Shown here: positions 44,879 to 52,771 of the stretch, piece by piece
Numbering within the stretch: position 1 is the stretch's first letter
Layout: every line of letters starts with the position of its first letter
Source: Pseudomonas shahriarae
Lineage (GTDB): Bacteria > Pseudomonadota > Gammaproteobacteria > Pseudomonadales > Pseudomonadaceae
DNA length: 64,000 nt
NCBI RefSeq assembly: GCF_014268455.2
Contig: NZ_CP077085.1
Location: 4,567,001-4,631,000 of the forward strand
Direction of reading: 5' to 3'
Program-made: the position numbers and the translations under genes
The notes under the pieces: generated by a model
The model's input: only the letters and a program-made list of their open reading frames with translations
The model's database searches: none
Told to the model about the DNA's origin: nothing

Positions 44879-45824
44879 TCAGGCGCTCCACGGTCTTGGC
44901 CCACATCTCATCCACAGGGGCCTGCAATTTCAATTCGCCACCATCGGGCAATGGCACCGTCAGCATGTAGGCATGCAGGAACAGGCGTTTGCCGCCAAGG
45001 TCACGAATCTCCTTGGAGAAACCCTCGTCGCCGTACTTGGTATCGCCCGCAATACAGTGACCAGCATGCAGGGTATGCACACGAATCTGGTGGGTACGCC
45101 CGGTCACCGGCTTGGCCTCGACCATGGTTGCGAAGTCACCGAAGCGCCGCAGCACCTTGAACAGGGTCAGCGCCTCCTTGCCCTCCTCGTCTACCTCGAC
45201 CATGCGCTCGCCGGAGCGCAGGTTGCTCTTCTGCAACGGTGCCCGCACGCTCTTGATCGAGGACGCCCAGTTGCCACGCACCAGGGCCATATAGCGCTTG
45301 TCCACGCCATCGCCGCGCAGGGCGGTATGCAGGTGACGCAACATGCTGCGCTTCTTGGCAATCATCAACAGGCCGGAGGTGTCGCGGTCCAGGCGATGGA
45401 CCAGTTCCAGCTCCTTGGCATCCGGACGCAACTGACGAAAGGCTTCGATCACCCCGAAATTCAGGCCGCTACCGCCGTGCACCGCAATGCCGCACGGCTT
45501 GTTGATCACGATCAGCTTGTTGTCTTCGAAGACAATCGACGCTTCAAGGCGCTGCAACAGGCCCTGGGCCAGCGGCACAGGCTCGTCACGCTCAGGCACG
45601 CGAACCGGCGGCACCCGGACGATATCGCCCGCCTGCAGCTTGTACTCAGGCTTGATCCGGCCCTTGTTCACCCGCACTTCGCCTTTACGCAAAATGCGAT
45701 AAATCAAGGTCTTGGGCACGCCCTTGAGCCTGGCCAGAAGAAAATTGTCGATGCGTTGGCCGGCATATTCCGGCGAGACCTCAAGCAGCTGGACGCTGGG
45801 GGTCGGGGGGGTGGTAGTCGTCAT
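44865..45824 (-). CDS. rluC: 23S rRNA pseudouridine(955/2504/2580) synthase
   Basis: A 319-residue pseudouridine synthase. The N-terminal S4 RNA-binding domain (about 22-80) has [25 protein letters not shown]; the catalytic aspartate is Asp146 in HRLDRDTSG. It modifies three uridines of 23S rRNA. Divergent from rne. The -35 of the rne promoter is only 30 bases from the rluC start codon, so their promoters are back to back. Confidence 0.95.
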   Translation of the reverse strand: MTTTTPPTPSVQLLEVSPEYAGQRIDNFLLARLKGVPKTLIYRILRKGEVRVNKGRIKPEYKLQAGDIVRVPPVRVPERDEPVPLAQGLLQRLEASIVFEDNKLIVINKPCGIAVHGGSGLNFGVIEAFRQLRPDAKELELVHRLDRDTSGLLMIAKKRSMLRHLHTALRGDGVDKRYMALVRGNWASSIKSVRAPLQKSNLRSGERMVEVDEEGKEALTLFKVLRRFGDFATMVEAKPVTGRTHQIRVHTLHAGHCIAGDTKYGDEGFSKEIRDLGGKRLFLHAYMLTVPLPDGGELKLQAPVDEMWAKTVERLSVAP

Positions 45825-46525
45825 GTCGGGAATGATAACAATTTTTTATGGAATTGAAGCACTTAATCATTGCTGCTATAGTCGCGAACGCCGCCAAAAG
45901 CGGCCTGGACAGAGGACTCGCGGCAAACTGCCGCCCCTGACCATCGCAATTCATCAGGACGCGAGGCCGTCCTACGGGGCTCTTGCCACACTGGAAGGCT
46001 CAAGATTGTAACAAGCGCAGGTGACATGAGGCCTGAAGCGAGTGCAAGAAACAGAGTGATTACTCGTCTCTTGCGCCGATATTTACGGCCAGTTCACAAA
46101 GTGCAGTCAGTCTTGTACCAGACCACGGCGAATGCTTCGGAAACAACGCCTGTTATTAGCCATGAGCGTGAACTCCCCATTGGAGAACACGGTAAATGCC
46201 AACCCGCTGCGGATTCTGCGCGCGGCAGCACCCGAATTATCAGGGATACGTGTAGGGTGGAGATGCACAACCGTCGGACTGTGTAGCACTAGGCTTATAT
46301 TTAGACGCTTCATCTCGTCCACAGTCGCCGGTTGATTCCTCCTCCTGACTGAGTGCTTATTAAGTCACCACAGCAAGCAGGACGCGTAAGTCGCGATACC
46401 AGCCCAATTGGCCGGTATTGCTGGACACTGGAGTGGCCAACCACTCTTGACGCACCTGACACCGACCGTGAGAAGTCGTGTGTGCCGAACGCCGTTTCCG
46501 GCAGCCCGGAAACCGACGGTACAAC
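45825..46525 (+). other. Promoter and long 5' leader of rne
   Basis: 701 bases with no protein gene. A sigma-70 promoter at its left end predicts an rne leader of about 637 nt. In enterics the rne leader binds RNase E and allows autoregulation; no sequence resemblance to that element is claimed, but the length suggests a similar feedback role. Several local inverted segments are visible (for example CCGCCAAAAGCGG near 45891-45903). Confidence 0.65.
45854..45882 (+). promoter_or_regulatory. Sigma-70 promoter of rne
   Basis: TTGAAG (45854-45859), 17-base spacer, TATAGT (45877-45882). Predicted transcription start near 45889. Confidence 0.7.
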
Positions 46526-49500
46526 ATGAAAAGAATGCTGATTAACGCAACTCAACCCGAAGAGTTGCGTGTTGCACTGGTAGATGGCCAACGCCTCTAC
46601 GACCTGGACATCGAGTCCGGTGCACGCGAGCAGAAGAAGGCCAACATCTATAAAGGCCGGATTACTCGCATCGAGCCAAGCCTTGAGGCTGCCTTTGTCG
46701 ATTTTGGCTCTGAGCGCCATGGCTTCCTGCCCCTCAAAGAAATCTCCCGCGAATACTTCAAGAAAGCCCCTGAAGGCCGCGTGAACATCAAGGACGTCCT
46801 GAGCGAAGGCCAGGAAGTCATCGTCCAGGTCGAAAAAGAAGAACGTGGCAACAAGGGCGCCGCCCTGACCACCTTCATCAGCCTGGCTGGCCGTTACCTG
46901 GTCCTGATGCCGAACAACCCGCGTGCCGGCGGCATCTCCCGTCGCATCGAAGGCGAAGAGCGCAACGAACTGCGTGAAGCGCTGAACGGCTTGATCGCTC
47001 CGGCCGACATGGGCCTGATCGTGCGCACTGCCGGCCTTGGCCGCAGCAGCGAAGAAATGCAGTGGGACCTCGATTACCTGCTGCAACTGTGGACCGCTAT
47101 TAAAGAAGCGTCCCTGGACCGCTCCGCGCCATTCCTGATCTATCAGGAAAGCAACGTGATCATCCGCGCCATCCGCGACTACCTGCGCCAGGACATCGGC
47201 GAAGTGCTGATCGACAGCGTTGAAGCCCAGGACGAAGCCCTGACCTTCATCCGCCAGGTGATGCCGCAGTACGCCAGCAAGATCAAGCTGTACGAAGACA
47301 GCGTACCGCTGTTCAACCGCTTCCAGATCGAAAGCCAGATCGAAACCGCCTTCCAGCGCGTGGTCGAACTGCCGTCCGGCGGCTCCATCGTGATCGATCC
47401 GACCGAAGCCCTGGTGTCCATCGACATCAACTCGGCGCGCGCCACCAAAGGCAGCGACATCGAAGAAACCGCGTTGCAGACCAACCTGGAAGCAGCCGAA
47501 GAAATCGCGCGCCAACTGCGCCTGCGTGATATCGGCGGCCTGATCGTGATCGACTTCATCGACATGACCCCGGCCAAGAACCAGCGCGCCGTGGAAGAAA
47601 AAGTCCGCGAATGCCTGGAAGCCGACCGTGCCCGCGTACAAGTTGGCCGTATCTCGCGCTTCGGCCTGCTGGAAATGTCCCGTCAGCGCCTGCGTCCATC
47701 CCTGGGCGAAAGCAGCGGCATCGTCTGCCCGCGTTGCAACGGCACCGGCATCATCCGTGACGTTGAATCGCTGTCCCTGGCGATCCTGCGCCTGATCGAA
47801 GAAGAAGCCCTGAAAGACCGCACCGCCGAAGTCCGCGCACAAGTGCCGATCCCGGTTGCAGCTTTCCTGCTCAACGAAAAACGCAACTCGATCACCAAGA
47901 TCGAACTGCGCACCCGTGCCCGTATCGTGATCCTGCCGAACGATCACCTCGAGACGCCGCACTTCGAAGTCCAGCGCCTGCGTGATGACAGCCCGGAAGC
48001 CCACAGCGGCCAGTCCAGCTACGAAATCGCCGCTGCCGCTGCCGAAGTCGAAGAAGTCCAGCCAGCCGCCGCAACCCGCACCCTGGTGCGCCAGGAAGCC
48101 GCGGTCAAGACCGCACCGGCCCGTGCCAACGCACCGGTACCGACTGAAGTCGCCGCCCCGGTGGCCGCGCCTGCCGTCCTGCCGGAGCCAAGCCTGTTCA
48201 AGGGCCTGGTGAAGTCGCTGGTCAGCCTGTTCGCCACCAAGGAAGAGCCTGCTGCTCCAGCCGTGGTCGAGAAGCCAGCCGCTGAACGCCCTGCACGCAA
48301 CGAAGAGCGTCGCAACGGTCGCCAGCAGAGCCGTAACCGCAACGGTCGCCGTGACGAAGAGCGCAAGCCTCGCGAAGAACGTGCACCGCGTGAAGAGCGC
48401 GCACCCCGTGAAGAGCGCCAGCCGCGCGAAGCCCGTGAAGAAACCCCGGCCGTAGCCCGTGAAGAACGTGCTCCGCGCGAAGAGCGTGCACCACGTGAAG
48501 AACGCGCACCGCGCGCCCCTCGCGCACCGCGTGAAGATCGCAAGCCACGTGGCGAGCGTGAAGAGCGTGTACGTGAACTGCGTGAACCTTTGGACGCTGC
48601 CCCAGCTGTTGCCGCCGTAGCAACTGATGCCGCGACCGAAGAACGCCCGGCCCGCCAGCCCCGTGAAGAACGCGCTCCACGCCCACCGCGTGAAGAGCGT
48701 CAACCACGCGCCGAGCAGGCTGCCGCAGCCAGCGAAGAAGAACTGCTGAACAACGACGAACAGCCACAGGAAGATGGCCAGGACAACGCCGAAGGCGATC
48801 GTCCACGCCGCCGCTCCCGTGGCCAGCGTCGCCGCAGCAACCGTCGTGAGCGTCAGCGTGACGCCAACGGCAATGTGATCGAAGGCTCGGAAGAGACCGG
48901 CGAAGCCACTGAAGAAAGCGCCAACAACGAACCGACCAGCACCGAACTGGCTGCTGGCCTGGCCGTTACCGCTGCAGTTGCCAGCTCGGTCATCAGTGCA
49001 CCTGCCGAAGCCGAAGCCAACCAGCAGGCCGAACGTGCCACCGCTGCCGTGCAGGAAACTGCCGCAGTTGAAGCACCGGTTGTCGAAGCCACCACCGTGG
49101 TCGAAGCACCTGCCGCTGTAGAAGTTGAAGTTGCACCGGTCCGCGAAGCCCAGCCTGAAGCCGAAGTAGTGGCTGCACCTGCAATCGTGGTTGAGCCCCA
49201 GCCTGTGGTCGAAGCTGTTGTCGAAGCGCCAGCCGCTGAAGCAACCCCAGAAGTGCGTGAAGTTCGCGAAGAACAGACCGCCTTCCAGTGGACTGCCGAG
49301 CCGGCCGTCGTCGCCGAAGCACCTGCCCCGGCACCGGTAGAAGAAGCTCCAGCACCGGTTGCTGAAGTGGTTATCGCCGAACCAGCGGTGGTTGCAGAAC
49401 CGGTTGTGGTTGCCGAGCCTGCTCCGGTGGTTGTGGAAACCCCAGTGGTTGCCGAAGTGGTCGCCCCAGTGGTTGAAGCCCCTGTCAGCGCCCTGACCGA

Positions 49501-49756
49501 AAACGGCCGTGCGCCTAACGACCCGCGTGAAGTGCGTCGTCGCAAGCGTGAAGCCGAGCGTCTGCAGAAAGAAGCCGAAGCAGCAGCGGCGGCGGCCCCG
49601 GCCGTCGTCGAAGCGGTTGCGCCAGCACCGGCCATCGAAGCAGAAGTTGAGCACACTGCCCCAACCATCGACGAGAACCTGCGTTCCGTTGAAGAAGTGG
49701 TAGAGCACAACCCAAAAGCCCTGGAAGAAGAGCACGAGCCTAAACCCCTCGCTTAA
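46526..49756 (+). CDS. rne: Ribonuclease E
   Basis: A 1076-residue endoribonuclease and degradosome scaffold. The catalytic half (1-510) has the S1 domain (about 36-120), DNase I-like site with Asp300 in [12 protein letters not shown] and Asp343 in VIDFID, and the Zn-link CPRC (401-404). The C-terminal half is disordered: an acidic/alanine-rich part, an Arg/Glu-rich tract (about 610-760) with repeated [20 protein letters not shown] units, long Val/Ala/Glu/Pro repeats, and a conserved end with [19 protein letters not shown]. It cuts single-stranded RNA and matures rRNA and tRNA. ATG 46526 chosen to give [13 protein letters not shown]. The leader is long and a strong terminator follows. Confidence 0.96.
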   Translation: MKRMLINATQPEELRVALVDGQRLYDLDIESGAREQKKANIYKGRITRIEPSLEAAFVDFGSERHGFLPLKEISREYFKKAPEGRVNIKDVLSEGQEVIVQVEKEERGNKGAALTTFISLAGRYLVLMPNNPRAGGISRRIEGEERNELREALNGLIAPADMGLIVRTAGLGRSSEEMQWDLDYLLQLWTAIKEASLDRSAPFLIYQESNVIIRAIRDYLRQDIGEVLIDSVEAQDEALTFIRQVMPQYASKIKLYEDSVPLFNRFQIESQIETAFQRVVELPSGGSIVIDPTEALVSIDINSARATKGSDIEETALQTNLEAAEEIARQLRLRDIGGLIVIDFIDMTPAKNQRAVEEKVRECLEADRARVQVGRISRFGLLEMSRQRLRPSLGESSGIVCPRCNGTGIIRDVESLSLAILRLIEEEALKDRTAEVRAQVPIPVAAFLLNEKRNSITKIELRTRARIVILPNDHLETPHFEVQRLRDDSPEAHSGQSSYEIAAAAAEVEEVQPAAATRTLVRQEAAVKTAPARANAPVPTEVAAPVAAPAVLPEPSLFKGLVKSLVSLFATKEEPAAPAVVEKPAAERPARNEERRNGRQQSRNRNGRRDEERKPREERAPREERAPREERQPREAREETPAVAREERAPREERAPREERAPRAPRAPREDRKPRGEREERVRELREPLDAAPAVAAVATDAATEERPARQPREERAPRPPREERQPRAEQAAAASEEELLNNDEQPQEDGQDNAEGDRPRRRSRGQRRRSNRRERQRDANGNVIEGSEETGEATEESANNEPTSTELAAGLAVTAAVASSVISAPAEAEANQQAERATAAVQETAAVEAPVVEATTVVEAPAAVEVEVAPVREAQPEAEVVAAPAIVVEPQPVVEAVVEAPAAEATPEVREVREEQTAFQWTAEPAVVAEAPAPAPVEEAPAPVAEVVIAEPAVVAEPVVVAEPAPVVVETPVVAEVVAPVVEAPVSALTENGRAPNDPREVRRRKREAERLQKEAEAAAAAAPAVVEAVAPAPAIEAEVEHTAPTIDENLRSVEEVVEHNPKALEEEHEPKPLA

Positions 49757-49770
49757 TTCCAACGGCAATT

Positions 49771-49807
49771 AAAAAGCCCCGCCTGAGCAATCAGGCGGGG
49801 CTTTTTT
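49771..49807. terminator. Bidirectional intrinsic terminator after rne
   Basis: AAGCCCCGCCTGA-GCAA-TCAGGCGGGGCTT is a perfect 13-bp stem flanked by A5 and T6 tracts, so it can work on both strands. It ends rne 15 bases after the stop codon and would also stop transcripts reading in from the right. Confidence 0.95.
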
Positions 49808-49815
49808 ATGCGACA

Positions 49816-49843
49816 TGTCCCGTCCTGAATAAGGTTTACACCT
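49816..49843 (+). repeat. Left terminal inverted repeat of the IS
   Basis: Starts TGTC, shares GTCCTGAA and AGGTTTACACCT with the right end. Confidence 0.9.
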
Positions 49844-49868
49844 TCTGACCTATCTTCAGGAGGAGTCA

Positions 49869-50270
49869 ATGGAATCGGGCAAAAGGCGGAGCCAGCGTGA
49901 CTACACGTTAGCCTTTAAATTATCGGTCGTAGACCAGGTCGAAAAGGGCGAGTTGAGTTATAAAGAGGCTCAACGGCGCTATGGCATCCAGGGCCGGTCC
50001 ACGGTACTGGTCTGGTTACGCAAGTACGGCCGGCAGGACTGGAGCCAAGGCGCCTCAATTCGAGAGCCGAGGAGCAGGTCCATGACCGAGCCAACCCTCC
50101 CGCTGACCCCCGAGCAGCGGATCAAAGAACTCGAAGAACAGCTGGCGCTAAGCAATCAGAAAGCGCAATTCTTCGAAGCCGTCGTGAATGTTCTGAAGAA
50201 TGACTACGGTGTTTCCGTCGTAAAAAAGCGACCCGGCAAGTCCTCTCGCAAGGGCAAATCCAAGGCCTGA
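49869..50270 (+). CDS. IS3-family transposase OrfA
   Basis: A 133-residue DNA-binding protein with a helix-turn-helix (DYTLAFKLSVVDQVEKGE, SYKEAQRRYGIQGRSTVLVWL) and a C-terminal leucine-zipper-like coiled coil (PEQRIKELEEQLALSNQKAQ, about 76-110) for multimerisation. CAGGAGGAG lies 6 bases upstream of ATG 49869. Translation past the slippery site in the -1 frame yields the OrfAB fusion that acts as transposase. Confidence 0.93.
   Translation: MESGKRRSQRDYTLAFKLSVVDQVEKGELSYKEAQRRYGIQGRSTVLVWLRKYGRQDWSQGASIREPRSRSMTEPTLPLTPEQRIKELEEQLALSNQKAQFFEAVVNVLKNDYGVSVVKKRPGKSSRKGKSKA
50222..50228 (+). other. Programmed -1 ribosomal frameshift site A-AAA-AAG
   Basis: The heptamer is in the correct phase of orfA (third base of GTA, then AAA AAG). 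After slipping, the -1 frame stays open through 50228-50293 into orfB, giving the family-like junction QIQGLSITRACLFMGIS. This is the standard way IS3-family elements make the OrfAB transposase. Confidence 0.9.
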
Positions 50271-50293
50271 GCATCACCAGGGCTTGCCTGTTC

Positions 50294-51091
50294 ATGGGCA
50301 TTTCGCGCCAAGCGTATTACCAACGCAATCGGGCTTTCGACGAGAGAGCTCGTCAAGATCAAGAAGTCATGGACTTTGTTCTTGAAAAGCGCCGCCGTCA
50401 GCCTCGGATAGGCACGCGCAAGCTGCATTACCTGATGAGCGTCGAAGTTGGCGCATCAGTGCGGGTCGGCAGAGACCGCCTGTTTAGCATCCTGCGCAAT
50501 GCTCGAAAACTGGTTGTGCGCAAACGGGCTTACCACAAAACGACGGACAGTCATCACCGCTTTCGCCGCCATCCCAACCTGCTCAAAGCAGGTCAGGAGC
50601 AGGTCGTGGCCAATAGGCCAGAACAGGTCTGGGTTGCAGACATAACCTACCTGCCGACACAGGAAAGCGTGGCTTATGTGAGCCTGGTGACAGACGCCTA
50701 CTCACGCAAGATCGTAGGCCATCATGTGCATGAGAGCTTGCATACCGAGTCGGTGATCAAAGCGATGGAAAAGGCCGTTGGCGAACGCCGAAGCACGCTG
50801 CCACTGATCCATCACTCAGACCGCGGAGCCCAATACTGCTCTGAGCTTTATCAACGCTTGCACGCTAGTCATGGCGTCAGATGCTCAATGACCGACGGCT
50901 ATGACTGCTACCAGAATGCTCTGGCAGAGAGGATAAACGGCATTTTGAAGACCGAGTTCCTGCTGTATCGCCCTAAAAATCTGGCGGACGCAGTGAAAAT
51001 GGTGGATGAGTCGGTGCTGATCTACAACGGGGAACGGCCACACCTGTCCCTGAAATACAAAACGCCCGATGCAGTGCATCGGGCGTTTTGA
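50294..51091 (+). CDS. IS3-family transposase OrfB (DDE integrase domain)
   Basis: A 265-residue rve-fold catalytic domain. The DDE triad is Asp116 in WVADITYLP, Asp176 in HHSDRGAQY and Glu212 in LAERINGILK, with 35 residues between the last two as in IS3 elements. An HTH_21 region (about 15-75) precedes it. It may be translated from ATG 50294, but the active enzyme is probably the OrfAB frameshift product (49869-51091). All catalytic residues are intact. Confidence 0.95.
   Translation: MGISRQAYYQRNRAFDERARQDQEVMDFVLEKRRRQPRIGTRKLHYLMSVEVGASVRVGRDRLFSILRNARKLVVRKRAYHKTTDSHHRFRRHPNLLKAGQEQVVANRPEQVWVADITYLPTQESVAYVSLVTDAYSRKIVGHHVHESLHTESVIKAMEKAVGERRSTLPLIHHSDRGAQYCSELYQRLHASHGVRCSMTDGYDCYQNALAERINGILKTEFLLYRPKNLADAVKMVDESVLIYNGERPHLSLKYKTPDAVHRAF
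51058..51090 (+). terminator. Hairpin overlapping the orfB stop region
   Basis: CAAAACGCCCGATGCA (51058-51073) and TGCATCGGGCGTTTTG (51075-51090) are perfect inverted copies around a single base. The hairpin covers the last codons and the first base of the TGA of orfB. With its short T4 tract it may act as an intrinsic terminator for transposase transcripts. Confidence 0.6.
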
Positions 51092-51100
51092 GACTGAAAT

Positions 51101-51128
51101 AGGTGTAAACCTATTTCAGGACTAGACA
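51101..51128 (+). repeat. Right terminal inverted repeat of the IS
   Basis: Complement starts TGTCTAGTCCTGAA. The inner part also forms an 11-bp perfect hairpin CTGAAATAGGT/ACCTATTTCAG (51094-51119). Confidence 0.9.
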
Positions 51129-51130
51129 AC

Positions 51131-51157
51131 ATGTGGGAGCTGGCTTGCCTGCGATGG
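51131..51157. repeat. Single REP element next to the IS
   Basis: ATGTGGGAGCTGGCTTGCCT, the same class as the arms of the 43090 and 16614 REPINs. It starts at the last base of the target duplication, so the IS inserted right at the REP edge. Confidence 0.8.
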
Positions 51158-51209
51158 TCGTTAACGATGACGGATAAATACCTGACACCCCGACCAGCTC
51201 TTCCAGCCC

Positions 51210-51788
51210 CTACCTGAATTCCAGTGATTGCGGCACGTCCACATCCCACAACACCCCAGGATCATCCACCTGCACTTCCCGCACCTCAGCCAGGGCAAAC
51301 ACCGCCCTGGCCCCACGATCCCCAGTCAACCCCATCAAGGCCGGCCCCAATTCCGGGCCAAACGCAACAGGATGGCCCTGCTGACCGGCATGCACCGGCA
51401 CACTGACACCCTCCACTCGCTCTATCACCCGCTCAATACTCGCCGCCTGGATAAACGGCATATCCCCCAACACCACCAGCCAACCCGCCGCCGGGCCACT
51501 GGCGGCCACGGCAGCCGCAATGCTGTCGCCCATGCCCGACGAATCCACAAGCAGCACTTCGCAACCGTATGCCCTGGCCAGGCGAATGACCTCGCTGCGC
51601 GCAGGCGCGGTGATGACCCAGCGCCGGGTGATACTGGCCGGTAAATTGACCAACACCTGCTCGAAGACCGGCCGTGTCACTCCATCTCGCCCCCTACAAG
51701 GGGCCAGCAGTTTGTCTTGGCCAGTTTGCGCGCGGAAGCGGCTGCCCTGCCCCGCCGCCAGGACGATGGCGGTAATGGCGCTCGTCAA
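51210..51788 (-). CDS. Molybdenum cofactor cytidylyltransferase-like NTP transferase (MocA type)
   Basis: A 192-residue MobA-like nucleotidyltransferase. The nucleotide loop is LAAGQGSRFRAQTGQDKLL (10-28) and the metal-binding motif LGDMP (about 106-110). Together with the hydroxylase genes this points to a MocA/CoxE-like enzyme that adds CMP to molybdopterin to give the MCD form used by xanthine-oxidase-family enzymes; a GMP-adding MobA role is less likely given the context. Its start overlaps the XdhC-like stop by 4 bases (ATGA). Last gene of the four-gene operon. Confidence 0.85.
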   Translation of the reverse strand: MTSAITAIVLAAGQGSRFRAQTGQDKLLAPCRGRDGVTRPVFEQVLVNLPASITRRWVITAPARSEVIRLARAYGCEVLLVDSSGMGDSIAAAVAASGPAAGWLVVLGDMPFIQAASIERVIERVEGVSVPVHAGQQGHPVAFGPELGPALMGLTGDRGARAVFALAEVREVQVDDPGVLWDVDVPQSLEFR

Positions 51789-52771
51789 CTGACCGCCTCC
51801 CGCACCGGTTTTGCTTGCAACAGTTCCACACCGTTCTTGATCGCGACGATGTGTGCCATCAGCGACAAGGCAATCTCTGCCGGCGTATGGCTGCCGATAT
51901 GAAGACCGATCGGACCATGCAGCCGCGCAATCGCCTCGGCTCCCAGCCCCAACACCGCCAGGTTCTCCCGACGCTTGCGGCTATTGGCCCGCGAGCCCAG
52001 GGCACCAATGTAGAACGCTCGGGAGTTCAACGCGGTCAGCAGCGCCATGTCGTCCAGGCGCGGATCGTGGGTCAGGGCCACAATGGCCGTGCGCTCGTCC
52101 GTCTGGATATTGAGCACGGCCTCATCGGGCATTCCCGGCACAAAGCGCCCGTGTTGTTCTTCCCAGCCATGGACAAACTCCTGGCGTGGATCGCAGATCA
52201 GCACTTCAAAATCCAACAGCCGCGCCATTTCTGCCACATAGCGCGACAGCTGCCCCGCACCGATCAGTAACAGGCGCCAGCGCGGGCCGTAGATGGCCCG
52301 CAAGCGCTCACCATCAAAACTGACAATGTCGGACTGGCTCGCCGCGCTCAGACGCACGGTGCCCGTCGCCAAGTCCAACTCCCGGGCCACTATTTCATGG
52401 GCCTCACAACGCGCCAGCAACTCGGCGACCCAGGCAGGATCACCTACCCGCTCCTCCGTCAGGCGCAAGGTGCCGCCGCAGGGCAGGCCAAAGCGCGCCG
52501 CTTCATCCCGGGTCACGCCATAGGTCACCAGTTGCACCGGCGGCCCTTCGTCAGGCAAGCGACCATCGTAAAGCCGAGCGATCAGGTCATCTTCAATGCA
52601 GCCACCGGAAACCGAGCCGATCACCACCCCATCGCCGCGCAGGGCCAGCATCGCCCCCGGCGGCCGTGGCGCGCTGCCCCAGGTCTGGACCACGCTGTAC
52701 AGCAACACCCGCTGCCCCGCGCGGCGCCACTCCAGCACGCTGCGCAGGACGTTCAGATCCACGCTGTCCAT
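51785..52771 (-). CDS. XdhC/CoxI family molybdoenzyme maturation protein
   Basis: A 328-residue protein with the XdhC N-terminal CoxI region (RVLLYSVVQTWGSAPRPPGAM, SGGCIEDDL at about 55-63) and a C-terminal Rossmann-like domain (RWRLLLIGAGQLSRYVAEMA). XdhC proteins bind the molybdenum cofactor, help its sulfuration and insert it into xanthine-dehydrogenase-family enzymes. ATG 52771 overlaps the TGA of the large-subunit gene. The pairing of large subunit, XdhC and MocA in one operon indicates dedicated maturation. Confidence 0.9.
   Translation of the reverse strand: MDSVDLNVLRSVLEWRRAGQRVLLYSVVQTWGSAPRPPGAMLALRGDGVVIGSVSGGCIEDDLIARLYDGRLPDEGPPVQLVTYGVTRDEAARFGLPCGGTLRLTEERVGDPAWVAELLARCEAHEIVARELDLATGTVRLSAASQSDIVSFDGERLRAIYGPRWRLLLIGAGQLSRYVAEMARLLDFEVLICDPRQEFVHGWEEQHGRFVPGMPDEAVLNIQTDERTAIVALTHDPRLDDMALLTALNSRAFYIGALGSRANSRKRRENLAVLGLGAEAIARLHGPIGLHIGSHTPAEIALSLMAHIVAIKNGVELLQAKPVREAVS

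Larger units (their letters stand above)
49816..51128 (+). mobile_element. IS3-family insertion sequence (IS150-like), 1313 bp
   Basis: A complete insertion sequence. Terminal inverted repeats of 28 bases (24 matches) begin TGTCCCGTCCTGAA at the left and TGTCTAGTCCTGAA on the complement of the right end. It is flanked by a 3-base duplication ACA (49813-49815 and 51129-51131). It carries orfA and orfB, a frameshift site for the OrfAB transposase, and an intact DDE triad. It lies directly after the rne terminator and directly before a REP element. It looks recent and functional. Confidence 0.95.

Noticed and set aside
48360..48720. Regularly repeated DNA that might suggest a CRISPR array
   Set aside because: The repeats are in frame, vary at third positions and encode the Arg/Glu tract of RNase E; there are no spacers or cas genes.
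46310..49768. A 1152-codon open frame on the minus strand opposite rne
   Set aside because: Phe/Gly/Arg-rich and without any family resemblance; it is the complement of the repetitive GC-rich rne gene, which has clear catalytic motifs.
49869..51091. orfA and orfB read as a frameshifted, dead transposase
   Set aside because: The A-AAA-AAG site and open -1 frame show that this is programmed frameshifting, and the DDE residues are intact.
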